From Synergistaceae bacterium (GTDB taxonomy: Bacteria; Synergistota; Synergistia; Synergistales; Aminobacteriaceae), in contig JAFSKV010000020.1 of the NCBI GenBank assembly GCA_017448795.1, forward strand, positions 52,442 through 116,441: a stretch of 64,000 nucleotides of DNA, written 5' to 3'. The notes below the pieces were generated by a model. That model had not been told where the DNA came from and did not search any database. It worked only from the letters and a program-made list of their open reading frames with translations. Position numbers and translations under genes: made by a program. Positions 1-7,799 of this stretch are shown piece after piece (the stretch's first letter is position 1; each line of letters begins with the position of its first letter).

Positions 1-1
1 C

Positions 2-877
2 ATAGCTGACGGATTAGGGCAGGCTGTATACGCTGATGACGCGTACCAGTTTGCCGTGATTTCAGACGGGACAGGCAACACATCAGAGTCAGTACACACA
101 AGATCTGCGATCTATGACGACACGGGAGCCTTGACGGGCTACGACATAAAGTCAACCCTGGTTGTCAGAAGCGCGGTGCAGGGCACGGAAGGCGAGATAT
201 ATTTCGCGGGCAATGACGAGCTGATTCACGCATTCGGCCTCAACACGATCCAGGACTCTCAGGACGGGACGTTCAGCGTCTCAGTGTATGACGCTCACAC
301 GGGCGAGGCTGTTGTGTCAGACATGAGGATCACAGGCCATGAGCTGGGGGGCATAATCCACCCCAACATTGACGTTGATTTTGACCCTATGGCCGGGACT
401 ATGGCATCTTGGGACGAGGCAACAAAGCAGTACCTCATGACATCAACAGGGACTTACACAGCAAATATTCACCTGAGCAACAACGGCCTGACCTTCCAGA
501 CCGGGACAAATCAGGCTGAAACTTTCGGTGTACAGTTCGGGAATGTCTCGGCGGATATGCTAGGTGTTGACCGTGTGAACGTGATGACTAGGGAGCTTGC
601 GGAAAAATCTGTATCATACATTGACGAGGCAATAGACAGCGTTGTGAAGCAGAGGACTCAAATCGTCTCATACGGCAACGCGCTGGAACACTCCGTAGCA
701 AACCTCACAGTATCAGGCGAGAATCTCACAGCCTCACGCGGCCGCATAACTGATGCCGACTACGCGAAATCGACAATGAGATTCATAGAGTTCCAGATTC
801 TGAGCCGGGCAGAAAATGCTATGCTGACACAGGCGAACCAGCAGCCGGAAGCAGTTTTCAGCCTCATCAACTCATAG
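2..877 (+). CDS. Flagellin, 3' part (5' end outside window)
   Basis: The reading frame is open from the left edge, so only the C-terminal 291 residues are visible; the GTG at 56 is internal. The last ~100 residues form the flagellin C-terminal D1/D0 helical region: an ENLTASRGRITDADYAKS segment, the ILSRAENAMLTQANQ stretch, and a hydrophobic end. These residues pack into the filament core in known flagellins. The preceding part is beta-rich and variable, as expected for surface-exposed domains. The stop overlaps the stop of the convergent minus-strand gene by 6 bp and I see no hairpin terminator between them. Which flagellin paralogue this is cannot be told. Confidence 0.9.
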   Translation: MADGLGQAVYADDAYQFAVISDGTGNTSESVHTRSAIYDDTGALTGYDIKSTLVVRSAVQGTEGEIYFAGNDELIHAFGLNTIQDSQDGTFSVSVYDAHTGEAVVSDMRITGHELGGIIHPNIDVDFDPMAGTMASWDEATKQYLMTSTGTYTANIHLSNNGLTFQTGTNQAETFGVQFGNVSADMLGVDRVNVMTRELAEKSVSYIDEAIDSVVKQRTQIVSYGNALEHSVANLTVSGENLTASRGRITDADYAKSTMRFIEFQILSRAENAMLTQANQQPEAVFSLINS

Positions 878-2632
878 CCTCCCGGAAAATTTCCCCCTGC
901 TTCTCCGCGCCATGACAGACAGCAATATCAAAGCTCCTGCGATTCCTGACGCGTTACAGCCTGAGTAGCTCCCCTGAATCTCACCTGACACTTCAGCTCC
1001 TGCCCCGCTAGGTTTCACCGGCTCGCTGGATTCTTCCGGGGTATCTTCCCTGACTCTTGCCGTGATTACAGGCTCATACCTAACGCCACCTTCAAGCCAT
1101 GCCGACACAACAACACTGTGATTTTCCGGGACTGTTATAGTCTCTTTTCCGTCAGAATCCTTGAACTCGTAAATTTCCCCGTCTGACTCGATTCCGTAAG
1201 GGAAAGAGTGCCACACTATATATGACCCTGCCGGAATGCCCGCGTCAATGCTCACAGGGAAATCATATTTTCCGTCAGCACTAACAGTAACAGCAGGCAA
1301 GACCGCCGCAGTAACATAATCCAGTTTTGCTCCGCCCGACACTCTCAGTGTGAAACGCCTCGATGCCTTTCCGCCCGTGTTGACAGCTGAGGCATTGAGC
1401 GAGAATCTTCCGGCTTTCTCCGGGACTCCTTCAAGGACACCTGACCTGCTGAAGCTGAGTCCTTCCGGGATTTTCCCGCGGAACTCCCACGTTATACCCT
1501 GCCCTCCTTCTGCCTTAAGCTCCGTCCTGTAGTCAACGCCCGTGAAGCCTTCAGGCAACAGTGATGTGATTATGCGGGGCTTCTTGGTTCTGATGCTGAA
1601 TGATATTGCACGGGACGCACTGCCCTCGCTGTTTGAGGCGGTGAAGGTAATTTTCCCCTTGAAGTCTGCTGACGGTCTGCCGGAAATTTCGCCTGTCTCA
1701 GGATTCAGAGTCAGGCCTTCGGGGAGACGGTCTGCTTTCCATGTTACGGAATTTTTCCCGGAGGCTTTAAGGTTGAACGAGTAATCTTCTCCCGTGAATG
1801 CCTGCTTGAGTGATGATGTTGATATTCTCGGTATGTTCCTGGGTCTTGGCTTTGGGGCTGGCTTAGGGGCGGGCTTTGGCTTGGGAATGTCGCGGCTTGA
1901 GACTTTCAGGGCGAGTGAGGACGACGATTCCCCGGCGTCATTTGCGGCTGTTATGTTCACGGTGTAATCGCCGGGTCTGGCGGGTCTGCCTGAGATTTTC
2001 CCTGAGCTGTCGACCGTCAGGCCTTCAGGGAGTCCGGCGGCCATGATGACAGGAGCGGGCGAGTCGTTCATCTTAAGCGTGAAATCATATGAGGCATTAA
2101 CGTTCGCTTCCGGGAGTGTCTCAGTAACAACAGCAGGCTTTGAGTCGGCAAAAATCTTGAGGGTGAAGACCTGTGAGGATTTCCCTGCGTTTGTCTCGGC
2201 TGTAACGTCGACGCTGAATGTACCGGATTCTGCAGGGCGGCCTGAAATTTTCCCGGCTGATGAGACGCTGAGGCCTTTGGGCAGTCCGTGTGCTGACCAT
2301 TTCGCGCGGGGCTTGTCCGTCCTGAGGGTGTAGGAGTAATCCGCGCCCACGACTCCCGGCCACAATGAATTTCGCGAGATGTCCGGGGCACTGTCAGCAG
2401 TCTTCAGCGTCCAAGTTCCGGGAATGTCTATCTTCATGGGGGGGATCTGCGAGCCTGAATTTCCCCCTTCACGCCGGAAAATGACGGGCTGTCGTGAGTC
2501 TGGATAACTGAGGATGAGTGTATCGCCTGAGATTTCGAGGGTAGTAGTTGCGGGGGATGAGGCCTGAGAATCTCCGGGCAATATTGCTGTTATCGCGGCA
2601 AAAACTGCGAGGCTTAGGAGAACCTTGCGCAT
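872..2632 (-). CDS. Secreted/surface protein with four putative Ig (He_PIG-like) repeats and Synergist-CTERM-like tail
   Basis: 586 residues from ATG 2632, chosen because a signal peptide (MRKVLLSLAVFAAITA...) follows directly; a longer in-frame start at 2695 would run into the upstream gene. Four repeats of the type LPxGLxxxxxGxISGxP...Y/F-x-N-x-T-A-x-N-x-x-G are visible, roughly residues 95-160, 170-245, 280-345 and 350-430, with a Pro/Lys linker after the second. A further beta-rich domain follows. The C-terminus has SGCNASG, then a hydrophobic segment, then Arg/Lys, the layout of the Synergist-CTERM processing signal. Likely exported and cell-surface anchored; the ligand is unknown. It overlaps no upstream coding sequence from this start. 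Confidence 0.8.
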   Translation of the reverse strand: MRKVLLSLAVFAAITAILPGDSQASSPATTTLEISGDTLILSYPDSRQPVIFRREGGNSGSQIPPMKIDIPGTWTLKTADSAPDISRNSLWPGVVGADYSYTLRTDKPRAKWSAHGLPKGLSVSSAGKISGRPAESGTFSVDVTAETNAGKSSQVFTLKIFADSKPAVVTETLPEANVNASYDFTLKMNDSPAPVIMAAGLPEGLTVDSSGKISGRPARPGDYTVNITAANDAGESSSSLALKVSSRDIPKPKPAPKPAPKPRPRNIPRISTSSLKQAFTGEDYSFNLKASGKNSVTWKADRLPEGLTLNPETGEISGRPSADFKGKITFTASNSEGSASRAISFSIRTKKPRIITSLLPEGFTGVDYRTELKAEGGQGITWEFRGKIPEGLSFSRSGVLEGVPEKAGRFSLNASAVNTGGKASRRFTLRVSGGAKLDYVTAAVLPAVTVSADGKYDFPVSIDAGIPAGSYIVWHSFPYGIESDGEIYEFKDSDGKETITVPENHSVVVSAWLEGGVRYEPVITARVREDTPEESSEPVKPSGAGAEVSGEIQGSYSGCNASGIAGALILLSVMARRSRGKFSGRL

Positions 2633-2637
2633 GAATT

Positions 2638-3090
2638 TTACGCCTTCACCTTGATTACTACCTTCCTGACTTTTTCCGGGCTGCTGACTGCGCACTTGGG
2701 CATGTGAGCTTCTTCCGGGATGACTATGATGAAGTCGCCTGCGTTGAGGAGGACTCTTCCGGCATTCTCTGGCTCACCGTAAAAATAGGTATCACGTTCC
2801 GGGTGTTCTTCTGTTACGGTGAGGCCGTTGAGAGGGCAGACTCCGAAATATTCGCGACCCTCGGCTACATATTGTATGTCGAAGTGTTCGTGATGGGACT
2901 CGAAACGGCATTCTGATTCTGGTTTTGTGGTGTAGGTCTGGATGTCGGCGGCAAGATCTGTGCCGGGTATGAGGTGCTTTCCGTCGGCGAGTGAATGAAT
3001 GTCTGTGTCAGCGAGCCATTTCAGCCCGGCAATGAACTGGGGGGCAAGGTATGAGTATTTTCCGGCGAGATTTACGGGGCATGAGAGCAT
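2638..3090 (-). CDS. YhcH/YjgK/YiaL family cupin (sugar-processing, possible anomerase)
   Basis: 150 residues. Family signatures are visible: HFDIQYVAEGREYFGVCP in the middle, then ERDTYFYGEP, and a C-terminal cupin strand with FIIVIPEEAHMPKC and a final KVVIKV. In the YhcH/NanQ/EbgC family, members act on sugars such as N-acetylneuraminate (NanQ anomerase) or are beta-galactosidase accessory subunits. No sialic-acid or galactoside genes adjoin it here, so the substrate is open. A strong ribosome binding site (AAGGAGG) precedes the ATG at 3090, and a plausible promoter lies at 3123-3151. The Ig-repeat gene follows 5 bp downstream and may be cotranscribed. Confidence 0.85.
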   Translation of the reverse strand: MLSCPVNLAGKYSYLAPQFIAGLKWLADTDIHSLADGKHLIPGTDLAADIQTYTTKPESECRFESHHEHFDIQYVAEGREYFGVCPLNGLTVTEEHPERDTYFYGEPENAGRVLLNAGDFIIVIPEEAHMPKCAVSSPEKVRKVVIKVKA

Positions 3091-3122
3091 GATTATTCCT
3101 CCTTGATGATGGGTATGTGAGA

Positions 3123-3151
3123 ATTATACAGTCAGAATTTGGCATTTTACA
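3123..3151 (-). promoter_or_regulatory. Candidate promoter for the YhcH-family gene
   Basis: On the minus strand a perfect TATAAT (3128-3123) is preceded 17 bp upstream by TGTAAA, a weak -35. It lies ~35 bp upstream of the ATG at 3090. Inferred from sequence alone. Confidence 0.45.
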
Positions 3152-3340
3152 GCTGCATTTACAGCCGCAAAAATCACACCACTGATTCATTTCTCACAGT
3201 CTCAAAACAGAATCGGCCATGAAATTCCGAGAAGCTCAAAACGTTACTGGCTGCGTAATTTTGGGGACGCAGATTCTTCACTGGCTGAAAAATTCCGCAC
3301 GAGTCGTTAGAATATTAGCATCCCAAAAACGGAGAACGAA

Positions 3341-4084
3341 ATGACGGCCTTAATCGAAATCATCATTGACGGTGTAAAGAAGTTCGGCGGGGAAATCGTC
3401 GGGGGGATTCTGTTTGTTGCTGCGCTGTGGCTGTTTCCGAGTCTGAAGAGGCTGCTGAAGAAGGATGAAGTATCGTCTGAGGAAGCGAGGCAGAAGATTC
3501 TTGACGCGATTGAAGCAAACCGCAGGGAAGTTGAACGCCTGAAGGAAGAGCTGACCAGATCGGGAGCATCGGGGAAGCGTTCTGAGGCCGGGAAGGAGCT
3601 TGAGCAGAAACGCAGGGAAGAGGGACGCTTGAGGGAGGAGCTTGGTCGGCGTGAGGAGGCACTGAGGGCGGCTGAGGCAAGAAGACAGGAGGAGGCCAGG
3701 CGGTCAATTGAGGATGAACCGAGAGATGCTCGGGCACAGTTTAAGTTAGGCAAGAAGTATGATGATGCTGGGGATTTCGGGAAGGCTGTCAAATGGTATC
3801 GGCTGGCCGCTGAACAGGGACATCCTTTGGCGCAGTGCAATCTGGGGGCTATGTACCACAGCGGCAGGGGAGTGAGGCAGGATTATTCGGAAGCGGTGAA
3901 GTGGTATCGGCTGGCCTCTGAACAGGGACATACCGGGGCGCAATGCAGGCTGGGAGCTATGTACCACAGCGGCGAGGGAGTGAGGCGGGATTACGCCGAG
4001 GCGGTGAAGTGGTATCGTATGGCCGCAAAGCTGGGAGATATGTCTGCCCGGCGCAGGCTTGCGCGGCTCTGCGAAACATGGTGA
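3341..4084 (+). CDS. Membrane-anchored Sel1-repeat protein
   Basis: 247 residues. Residues ~1-40 include one hydrophobic segment (IVGGILFVAALWLF). Residues ~45-125 are charged Glu/Arg/Lys with a strong coiled-coil look, and residues ~130-245 carry three Sel1/TPR-like repeats with cores KWYRLAAEQGHPLAQCNLG, KWYRLASEQGHTGAQCRLG and KWYRMAAKLG. The repeats are also near-identical in DNA, so they are recent or homogenised. Sel1 repeats are protein-protein interaction modules; the partner is unknown. A GGAG precedes the ATG by 7 bp. The stop overlaps the first possible start of mazG. Confidence 0.75.
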   Translation: MTALIEIIIDGVKKFGGEIVGGILFVAALWLFPSLKRLLKKDEVSSEEARQKILDAIEANRREVERLKEELTRSGASGKRSEAGKELEQKRREEGRLREELGRREEALRAAEARRQEEARRSIEDEPRDARAQFKLGKKYDDAGDFGKAVKWYRLAAEQGHPLAQCNLGAMYHSGRGVRQDYSEAVKWYRLASEQGHTGAQCRLGAMYHSGEGVRRDYAEAVKWYRMAAKLGDMSARRRLARLCETW

Positions 4085-4953
4085 CACCCTGCTATAATTT
4101 CACCATCACACAAAATTTCACACGCAAGAAGGGATTCATAATAGACAGCTCACACTACTTTGACGAAATCGTGAACATCATCGAGAGACTCCGCGCACCC
4201 GGCGGCTGCCCGTGGGACCGCAAGCAGACCCTCGAAACCCTCCGCACCCCCATCACAGAGGAAGCCTATGAGCTGGCCGACGCAATCACCAAGCGCGACA
4301 TGGCCGCAATCTGCGAGGAAGCCGGGGACTTACTGCTGCAGGTCGTGTTTGTTGCCTCAATCGCTCATGAACTGGGATCGTTCGACATGAAGGACGTTGT
4401 CAGGGGAATATGCGACAAGCTCATACGCCGTCATCCCCACGTTTTCGGGGACGTTAAGGCCGACAACAGCGACGAAGTCCTCCGCAACTGGGAGCGCATC
4501 AAGGCTGAGGAACGCGCAGAGAAACACGAAAGCACATCGATACTTGCCGGGATTCCTGACGGACTGCCCCCCCTCCTCAAGGCCAACAGGATTCAGGGCA
4601 AGGTGAAGCATGTCGGCTTTGACTGGCCGACGGGTGAAATCGAGCCCCTTTTCGCGAAACTCGACGAGGAAATTCACGAACTCAGGGACGCGGCAAGTGA
4701 GAACAACCCCGACCACATGGCCGAAGAACTCGGTGATGTCCTCTTCATGACGGTGAACATTGCCAGAAGGCTCAACGTTGACCCGGACGCGGCGTTGAAC
4801 ATGGTGTGCGGGAAATTCCGGCGGCGTTTCGGAATCATGGAGGAGCTTGCGCAGAGTGAGGGGAAAAATATTTCCGACTACACACTTGAGGAACTCGACT
4901 CTTTCTGGGACATCGCAAAGAAGAGACTCAGTGAGTCAGACACGGAGTCATAG
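4078..4953 (+). CDS. mazG: MazG nucleoside triphosphate pyrophosphohydrolase
   Basis: Hydrolyses (d)NTPs to NMP and pyrophosphate, usually seen as house-cleaning. Two MazG domains are visible. The first starts with the family hallmark LRAPGGCPWDRKQT and has an EEAYEL...EEAGDLLLQ metal-binding pattern; the second has the LDEEIHEL...EELGDVLF pattern. The start is uncertain. ATG 4078 overlaps the preceding stop but has no Shine-Dalgarno and would add ~30 unusual residues. An extended -10 (TGCTATAAT, 4090-4098) and an AAGAAGGGA (4126-4134) point to a start near 4138-4141, where only ATA codons occur in frame. GTG 4171 lacks a ribosome binding site. Function is confident, start is not. Confidence 0.88.
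   Translation: MVTPCYNFTITQNFTRKKGFIIDSSHYFDEIVNIIERLRAPGGCPWDRKQTLETLRTPITEEAYELADAITKRDMAAICEEAGDLLLQVVFVASIAHELGSFDMKDVVRGICDKLIRRHPHVFGDVKADNSDEVLRNWERIKAEERAEKHESTSILAGIPDGLPPLLKANRIQGKVKHVGFDWPTGEIEPLFAKLDEEIHELRDAASENNPDHMAEELGDVLFMTVNIARRLNVDPDAALNMVCGKFRRRFGIMEELAQSEGKNISDYTLEELDSFWDIAKKRLSESDTES
4090..4098 (+). promoter_or_regulatory. Extended -10 promoter upstream of mazG
   Basis: Exact TGnTATAAT (TGCTATAAT). It sits downstream of the only ATG available for mazG, so transcripts from it would need a later start. No good -35 is visible. Confidence 0.5.
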
Positions 4954-4995
4954 CCTCACCTAGTCCCCGCTCTCCAGCTTGTATATCATAGGAAC

Positions 4996-5013
4996 GGGGC
5001 ATTGCTCCTTTTT
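4996..5013 (+). terminator. Intrinsic terminator after mazG
   Basis: Short GC stem GGGGC/GCTCC (one G-T pair) with a 3-nt loop followed by TTTTT, ~45 bp after the mazG stop. Confidence 0.5.
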
Positions 5014-5084
5014 CTGGCACTAGGAACAAACGTCTCATGTTGCTTCTCTCCCTGCTGATTTGGTCTTTACGCCGGAAAATAGGG

Positions 5085-5172
5085 TATAATACTGGCAGAA
5101 TCCCATGACAACAGTAAGGAGAATAATTTATGGCAGGAGAGAAAAGAGTGCGTATCACTGAAGCCGGCCTAC
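5085..5172 (+). repeat. Diverged copy of the carboxyltransferase gene's promoter, RBS and first 14 codons
   Basis: This stretch (TATAATACTG, an ~38-bp leader with AAGGAGAATA, then ATG and 14 codons) aligns with 6347-6435 upstream of and inside the carboxyltransferase gene. Over the 42 coding bases I count 5 differences; four are synonymous third-position changes. The homology stops abruptly after codon 14. Confidence 0.85.
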
Positions 5173-6167
5173 ACTTGGCTCGTAAGAAGTTGCTTGTTGC
5201 CCTGCTCATGCTTCCCTTTGTTTTTGCTCCAGCATTTGCTGCAGAGAGCGAAGATTCCCTGCCGGATTTTGTTTTCACCCCAAAAGCTGAGACTCAAGAG
5301 GAAAAAGCATCAAGCGACATCCTCCCCGATTTCGATTCCACGCCGAAAGTAGAATACAAACTCCCCAATCCCGGCAACTTTTTCGGCGAAGCAAAAACGA
5401 AGCCTGACACAGCGGACTTTTCTTTCAGGGGCAAAATTTTTGACTGCTATGTGTACAAGCACATGGTCAACCGTGAAACCCAGCTGAAGCAGTACAGGGA
5501 TGAGCTCGAAAGCAAGGGCTTTTCTTCCTATCCTGATGAAATATCCGGTGAGAGCGCGCTTGTGATAGTGAACGGTGAAAAAACTGCCTACCTGTTTATG
5601 GACTATAAAGGCAAGGGGTACTTCATGTTCATGCTTGAAAAGGGCTTTGAGATGGAAAAAGCTGTAGTGAGGGCCGTAACGCTGGACAAGGGGGACGTGA
5701 TTTTGAACCTCAACGGCTCTGTGTATGAATATGAGAACAAGTCCATGAGCAACGCTCTGCACACTACTTGGGTTTATACTCCCGTGTTCGGAGGTATCTC
5801 CCTTACCGGAGGGATGTCTATTCGAGAAACTAAGATAATAACAACAGGCGAAGGCGATATAGAGTTCGCACTCCCACGTGACATAAAAACGGGCTATCAC
5901 GAGCGGTTCAGTGCGCAGTCGGAGGCAGGGAGCATCAAACTTTTGTTGTTTGGTACGCTGTATTTTGGCGAAGAAACAGTTGAGGGTGATCCATATGATT
6001 TTCGTGATAACCGTACATACAATACAAACCTTATGAAGGGGAAGACTGATTATCTCAGCATAAAGGTTATCTACCGGGACGACCGCGAAATAAGGGGGTC
6101 AATGGAAGGGACATTTGAGGACGGCAAAACAAAAGCCAAGGTAGATTTCTGGCTTCCAATAAGGTAG
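5130..6167 (+). CDS. Secreted protein of unknown function with a captured N-terminus
   Basis: 345 residues. The first 14 (MAGEKRVRITEAGL) are, apart from one residue, the N-terminus of the carboxyltransferase encoded 1.2 kb downstream. They are followed at once by a classical signal peptide (ARKKLLVALLML...AFAA). A TTG at codon 16 may have been the original start. The mature part opens with two LPDF-x-x-TPK-x-E copies; I recognise no domain in the rest. Codons are AT-richer (AAA, GAT, CGT, TTT) than in neighbouring genes, suggesting acquisition. It has its own promoter (TATAAT 5086-5091) and is closed by a terminator at 6189. Probably periplasmic or extracellular; no function is assigned. Confidence 0.75.
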   Translation: MAGEKRVRITEAGLHLARKKLLVALLMLPFVFAPAFAAESEDSLPDFVFTPKAETQEEKASSDILPDFDSTPKVEYKLPNPGNFFGEAKTKPDTADFSFRGKIFDCYVYKHMVNRETQLKQYRDELESKGFSSYPDEISGESALVIVNGEKTAYLFMDYKGKGYFMFMLEKGFEMEKAVVRAVTLDKGDVILNLNGSVYEYENKSMSNALHTTWVYTPVFGGISLTGGMSIRETKIITTGEGDIEFALPRDIKTGYHERFSAQSEAGSIKLLLFGTLYFGEETVEGDPYDFRDNRTYNTNLMKGKTDYLSIKVIYRDDREIRGSMEGTFEDGKTKAKVDFWLPIR

Positions 6168-6188
6168 AACAGTATAACTCACAGACAT

Positions 6189-6226
6189 AAAAGCGTCTCC
6201 TGTCAATTTTCGGGAAACGCTTTTTC
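6189..6226 (+). terminator. Intrinsic terminator after the secreted orphan
   Basis: An ~11-bp stem (AAAGCGTCTCC with GGGAAACGCTTT, one mismatch), a ~10-nt loop and a T-rich tail, 22 bp after the stop. Confidence 0.75.
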
Positions 6227-6346
6227 TTTACTGAGTAAAATCCACAAACACACATACAACCAACAGTTAAATAACCAAACATTTACGGTTCTTCATGCGG
6301 TAATAGTTGAAGCTGAAAATTTTACGGCGTTTTTTTGATAAAGAAA

Positions 6347-6435
6347 GTATAATACTGTCCAAATTCCACAATCACAAAAAGGAGAATATTTTTATGGCAG
6401 GAGAAAAGAGAGTACGTATCACTGAAACCGGCCTG
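6347..6435 (+). promoter_or_regulatory. Promoter and leader of the carboxyltransferase gene (parent copy of the duplicated block)
   Basis: TATAAT at 6348-6353, a 40-bp leader with AAAAAGGAGAA, and ATG 6394. The same arrangement occurs at 5085-5172. A TTTACG precedes both -10s at different spacing, so the -35 is unclear. Confidence 0.6.
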
Positions 6436-7791
6436 CGCGACGCTCACCAGTCATTAATCGCGACAAGAATGCGGACTGATGACATGCTCCCCGTCCTCGA
6501 ATACATGGATGCCGCGGGTTACTGGGCACTCGAAATGTGGGGTGGAGCTACGTTCGACTCGGCAATGAGATTCCTCGATGAAGACCCGTGGGAGAGACTC
6601 AGGACTATACGCTCAAGGGTCAAGAACGCAAAACTGCAGATGCTCCTTCGCGGTCAGAATCTCGTGGGCTACAGGCACTATGCAGATGACGTTGTGCGCG
6701 AGTTCGTCAAGAAGGCTGTCGGTAACGGTATAGACATCATCCGTTGCTTTGACGCTCTTAATGACTTGCGGAATGTTGAAGTCGCCGCCGACCAGGTCAA
6801 GAAAGAGGGCGCACACCTTCAGCTTTGCATGAGCTACACTCTTTCACCCGTCCACACGCTGGACTCTTTCTCAGGAATGGCAAAACGTATGCAGGAAATG
6901 GGCGCGGACTCAATCGCAATTAAGGACATGGCCGGACTGATCGGGCCGATGGACTGCGCAAAACTCGTTACCGCCATCAAGGAGAAAGTAGACATCCCTA
7001 TAGAGCTTCACAGCCACTACACTACAGGACTGGCGAGCATGGCCTATCTTGCGGGAATCGAGGCGGGTGCGGAAATCGTCGACACAGCAATATCACCGTT
7101 CGCATTAGGCACAAGCCAGCCCCCGACCGAGTCAATCGTTGCGGCTCTCGCAGGCTCAGAGTATGACACGGGAATCGAGATAGAGAAGCTCCTTCCCATC
7201 ACCAACCACTTCAAGAAGCTCCGTGAGAAGTACAAGGACTTGCTGCCGGAAATCGCAGGCGTTGACATCAACATTCTCCGCTACCAGATACCGGGCGGAA
7301 TGTACTCCAACATGGTCAATCAGCTCCGCGAAATGAACGCACTCGACAAACTCGAAGCAGTGCTGAATGAAGTACCCGTTGTGCGTAAGGCTATGGGCTA
7401 TCCTCCGCTCGTTACACCGTCAAGCCAGATGGTAGGAACTCAGGCAACCGTCAACGTGCTCAGAGGAAGGTGGAAGAGTTTCCCGAAAGAAATCCGGCAG
7501 TACTTCCTCGGCTACTACGGCCAGCCCCCCGCGCCGATGGACCCGGAAGTCCAGAAGCTCGCAATCGGGAATGAGGAGCCCATCACCTGCAGGCCCGGCG
7601 AGAAGATAGCCCCCGAAATGGAGCAGGCACGCAAGGACGCACAGCCTTGGATGACAGAGCCGGAAGACGCTCTGACATGGATAATGTTCCCGCAAGTCGC
7701 AAAGGACTTCCTGCCCAAGAAGTACGCGAGAGTCCACAAGCGCGACACAGGGCTTCAGTCTCAGGCATCACCAGAGGCATACCCGGCGTAA
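6394..7791 (+). CDS. Biotin-dependent carboxyltransferase subunit (pyruvate carboxylase B / oxaloacetate decarboxylase alpha / transcarboxylase 5S type)
   Basis: 465 residues from ATG 6394 (strong GGAG). The N-terminal TIM-barrel shows family signatures: TETGLRDAHQSL, EMWGGATFDSAMRFL, ILRGQNLVGYRHYAD-like (here LLRGQNLVGYRHYAD), IIRCFDALND, the KDMAGL metal/active-site lysine region and IELHSHYTTG with the paired His. The conserved carboxyltransferase domain continues to ~residue 430. There is no C-terminal biotinyl domain (no AMKM motif), so it must work with a separate biotin carrier not seen here. The exact reaction (pyruvate carboxylation, oxaloacetate decarboxylation or transcarboxylation) cannot be fixed. 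Its 5' end was the source of the captured N-terminus at 5130. Confidence 0.88.
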   Translation: MAGEKRVRITETGLRDAHQSLIATRMRTDDMLPVLEYMDAAGYWALEMWGGATFDSAMRFLDEDPWERLRTIRSRVKNAKLQMLLRGQNLVGYRHYADDVVREFVKKAVGNGIDIIRCFDALNDLRNVEVAADQVKKEGAHLQLCMSYTLSPVHTLDSFSGMAKRMQEMGADSIAIKDMAGLIGPMDCAKLVTAIKEKVDIPIELHSHYTTGLASMAYLAGIEAGAEIVDTAISPFALGTSQPPTESIVAALAGSEYDTGIEIEKLLPITNHFKKLREKYKDLLPEIAGVDINILRYQIPGGMYSNMVNQLREMNALDKLEAVLNEVPVVRKAMGYPPLVTPSSQMVGTQATVNVLRGRWKSFPKEIRQYFLGYYGQPPAPMDPEVQKLAIGNEEPITCRPGEKIAPEMEQARKDAQPWMTEPEDALTWIMFPQVAKDFLPKKYARVHKRDTGLQSQASPEAYPA

Positions 7792-7799
7792 CATCTCAG

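Noticed and set aside
3307..3840. Long minus-strand open frame opposite the Sel1-repeat gene
   Set aside because: Ser/Arg/Leu-rich low-complexity translation, no RBS, and it mirrors the repeat gene; a composition artefact of GC-rich antisense frames.
6227..6346. Small RNA or gene in the AT-rich gap before the carboxyltransferase promoter
   Set aside because: No hairpin with T run, no ORF with RBS, no recognisable motif.
5085..6435. The duplicated block as part of an insertion sequence
   Set aside because: No inverted repeats, target-site duplication or transposase; only a promoter/start segment is shared.
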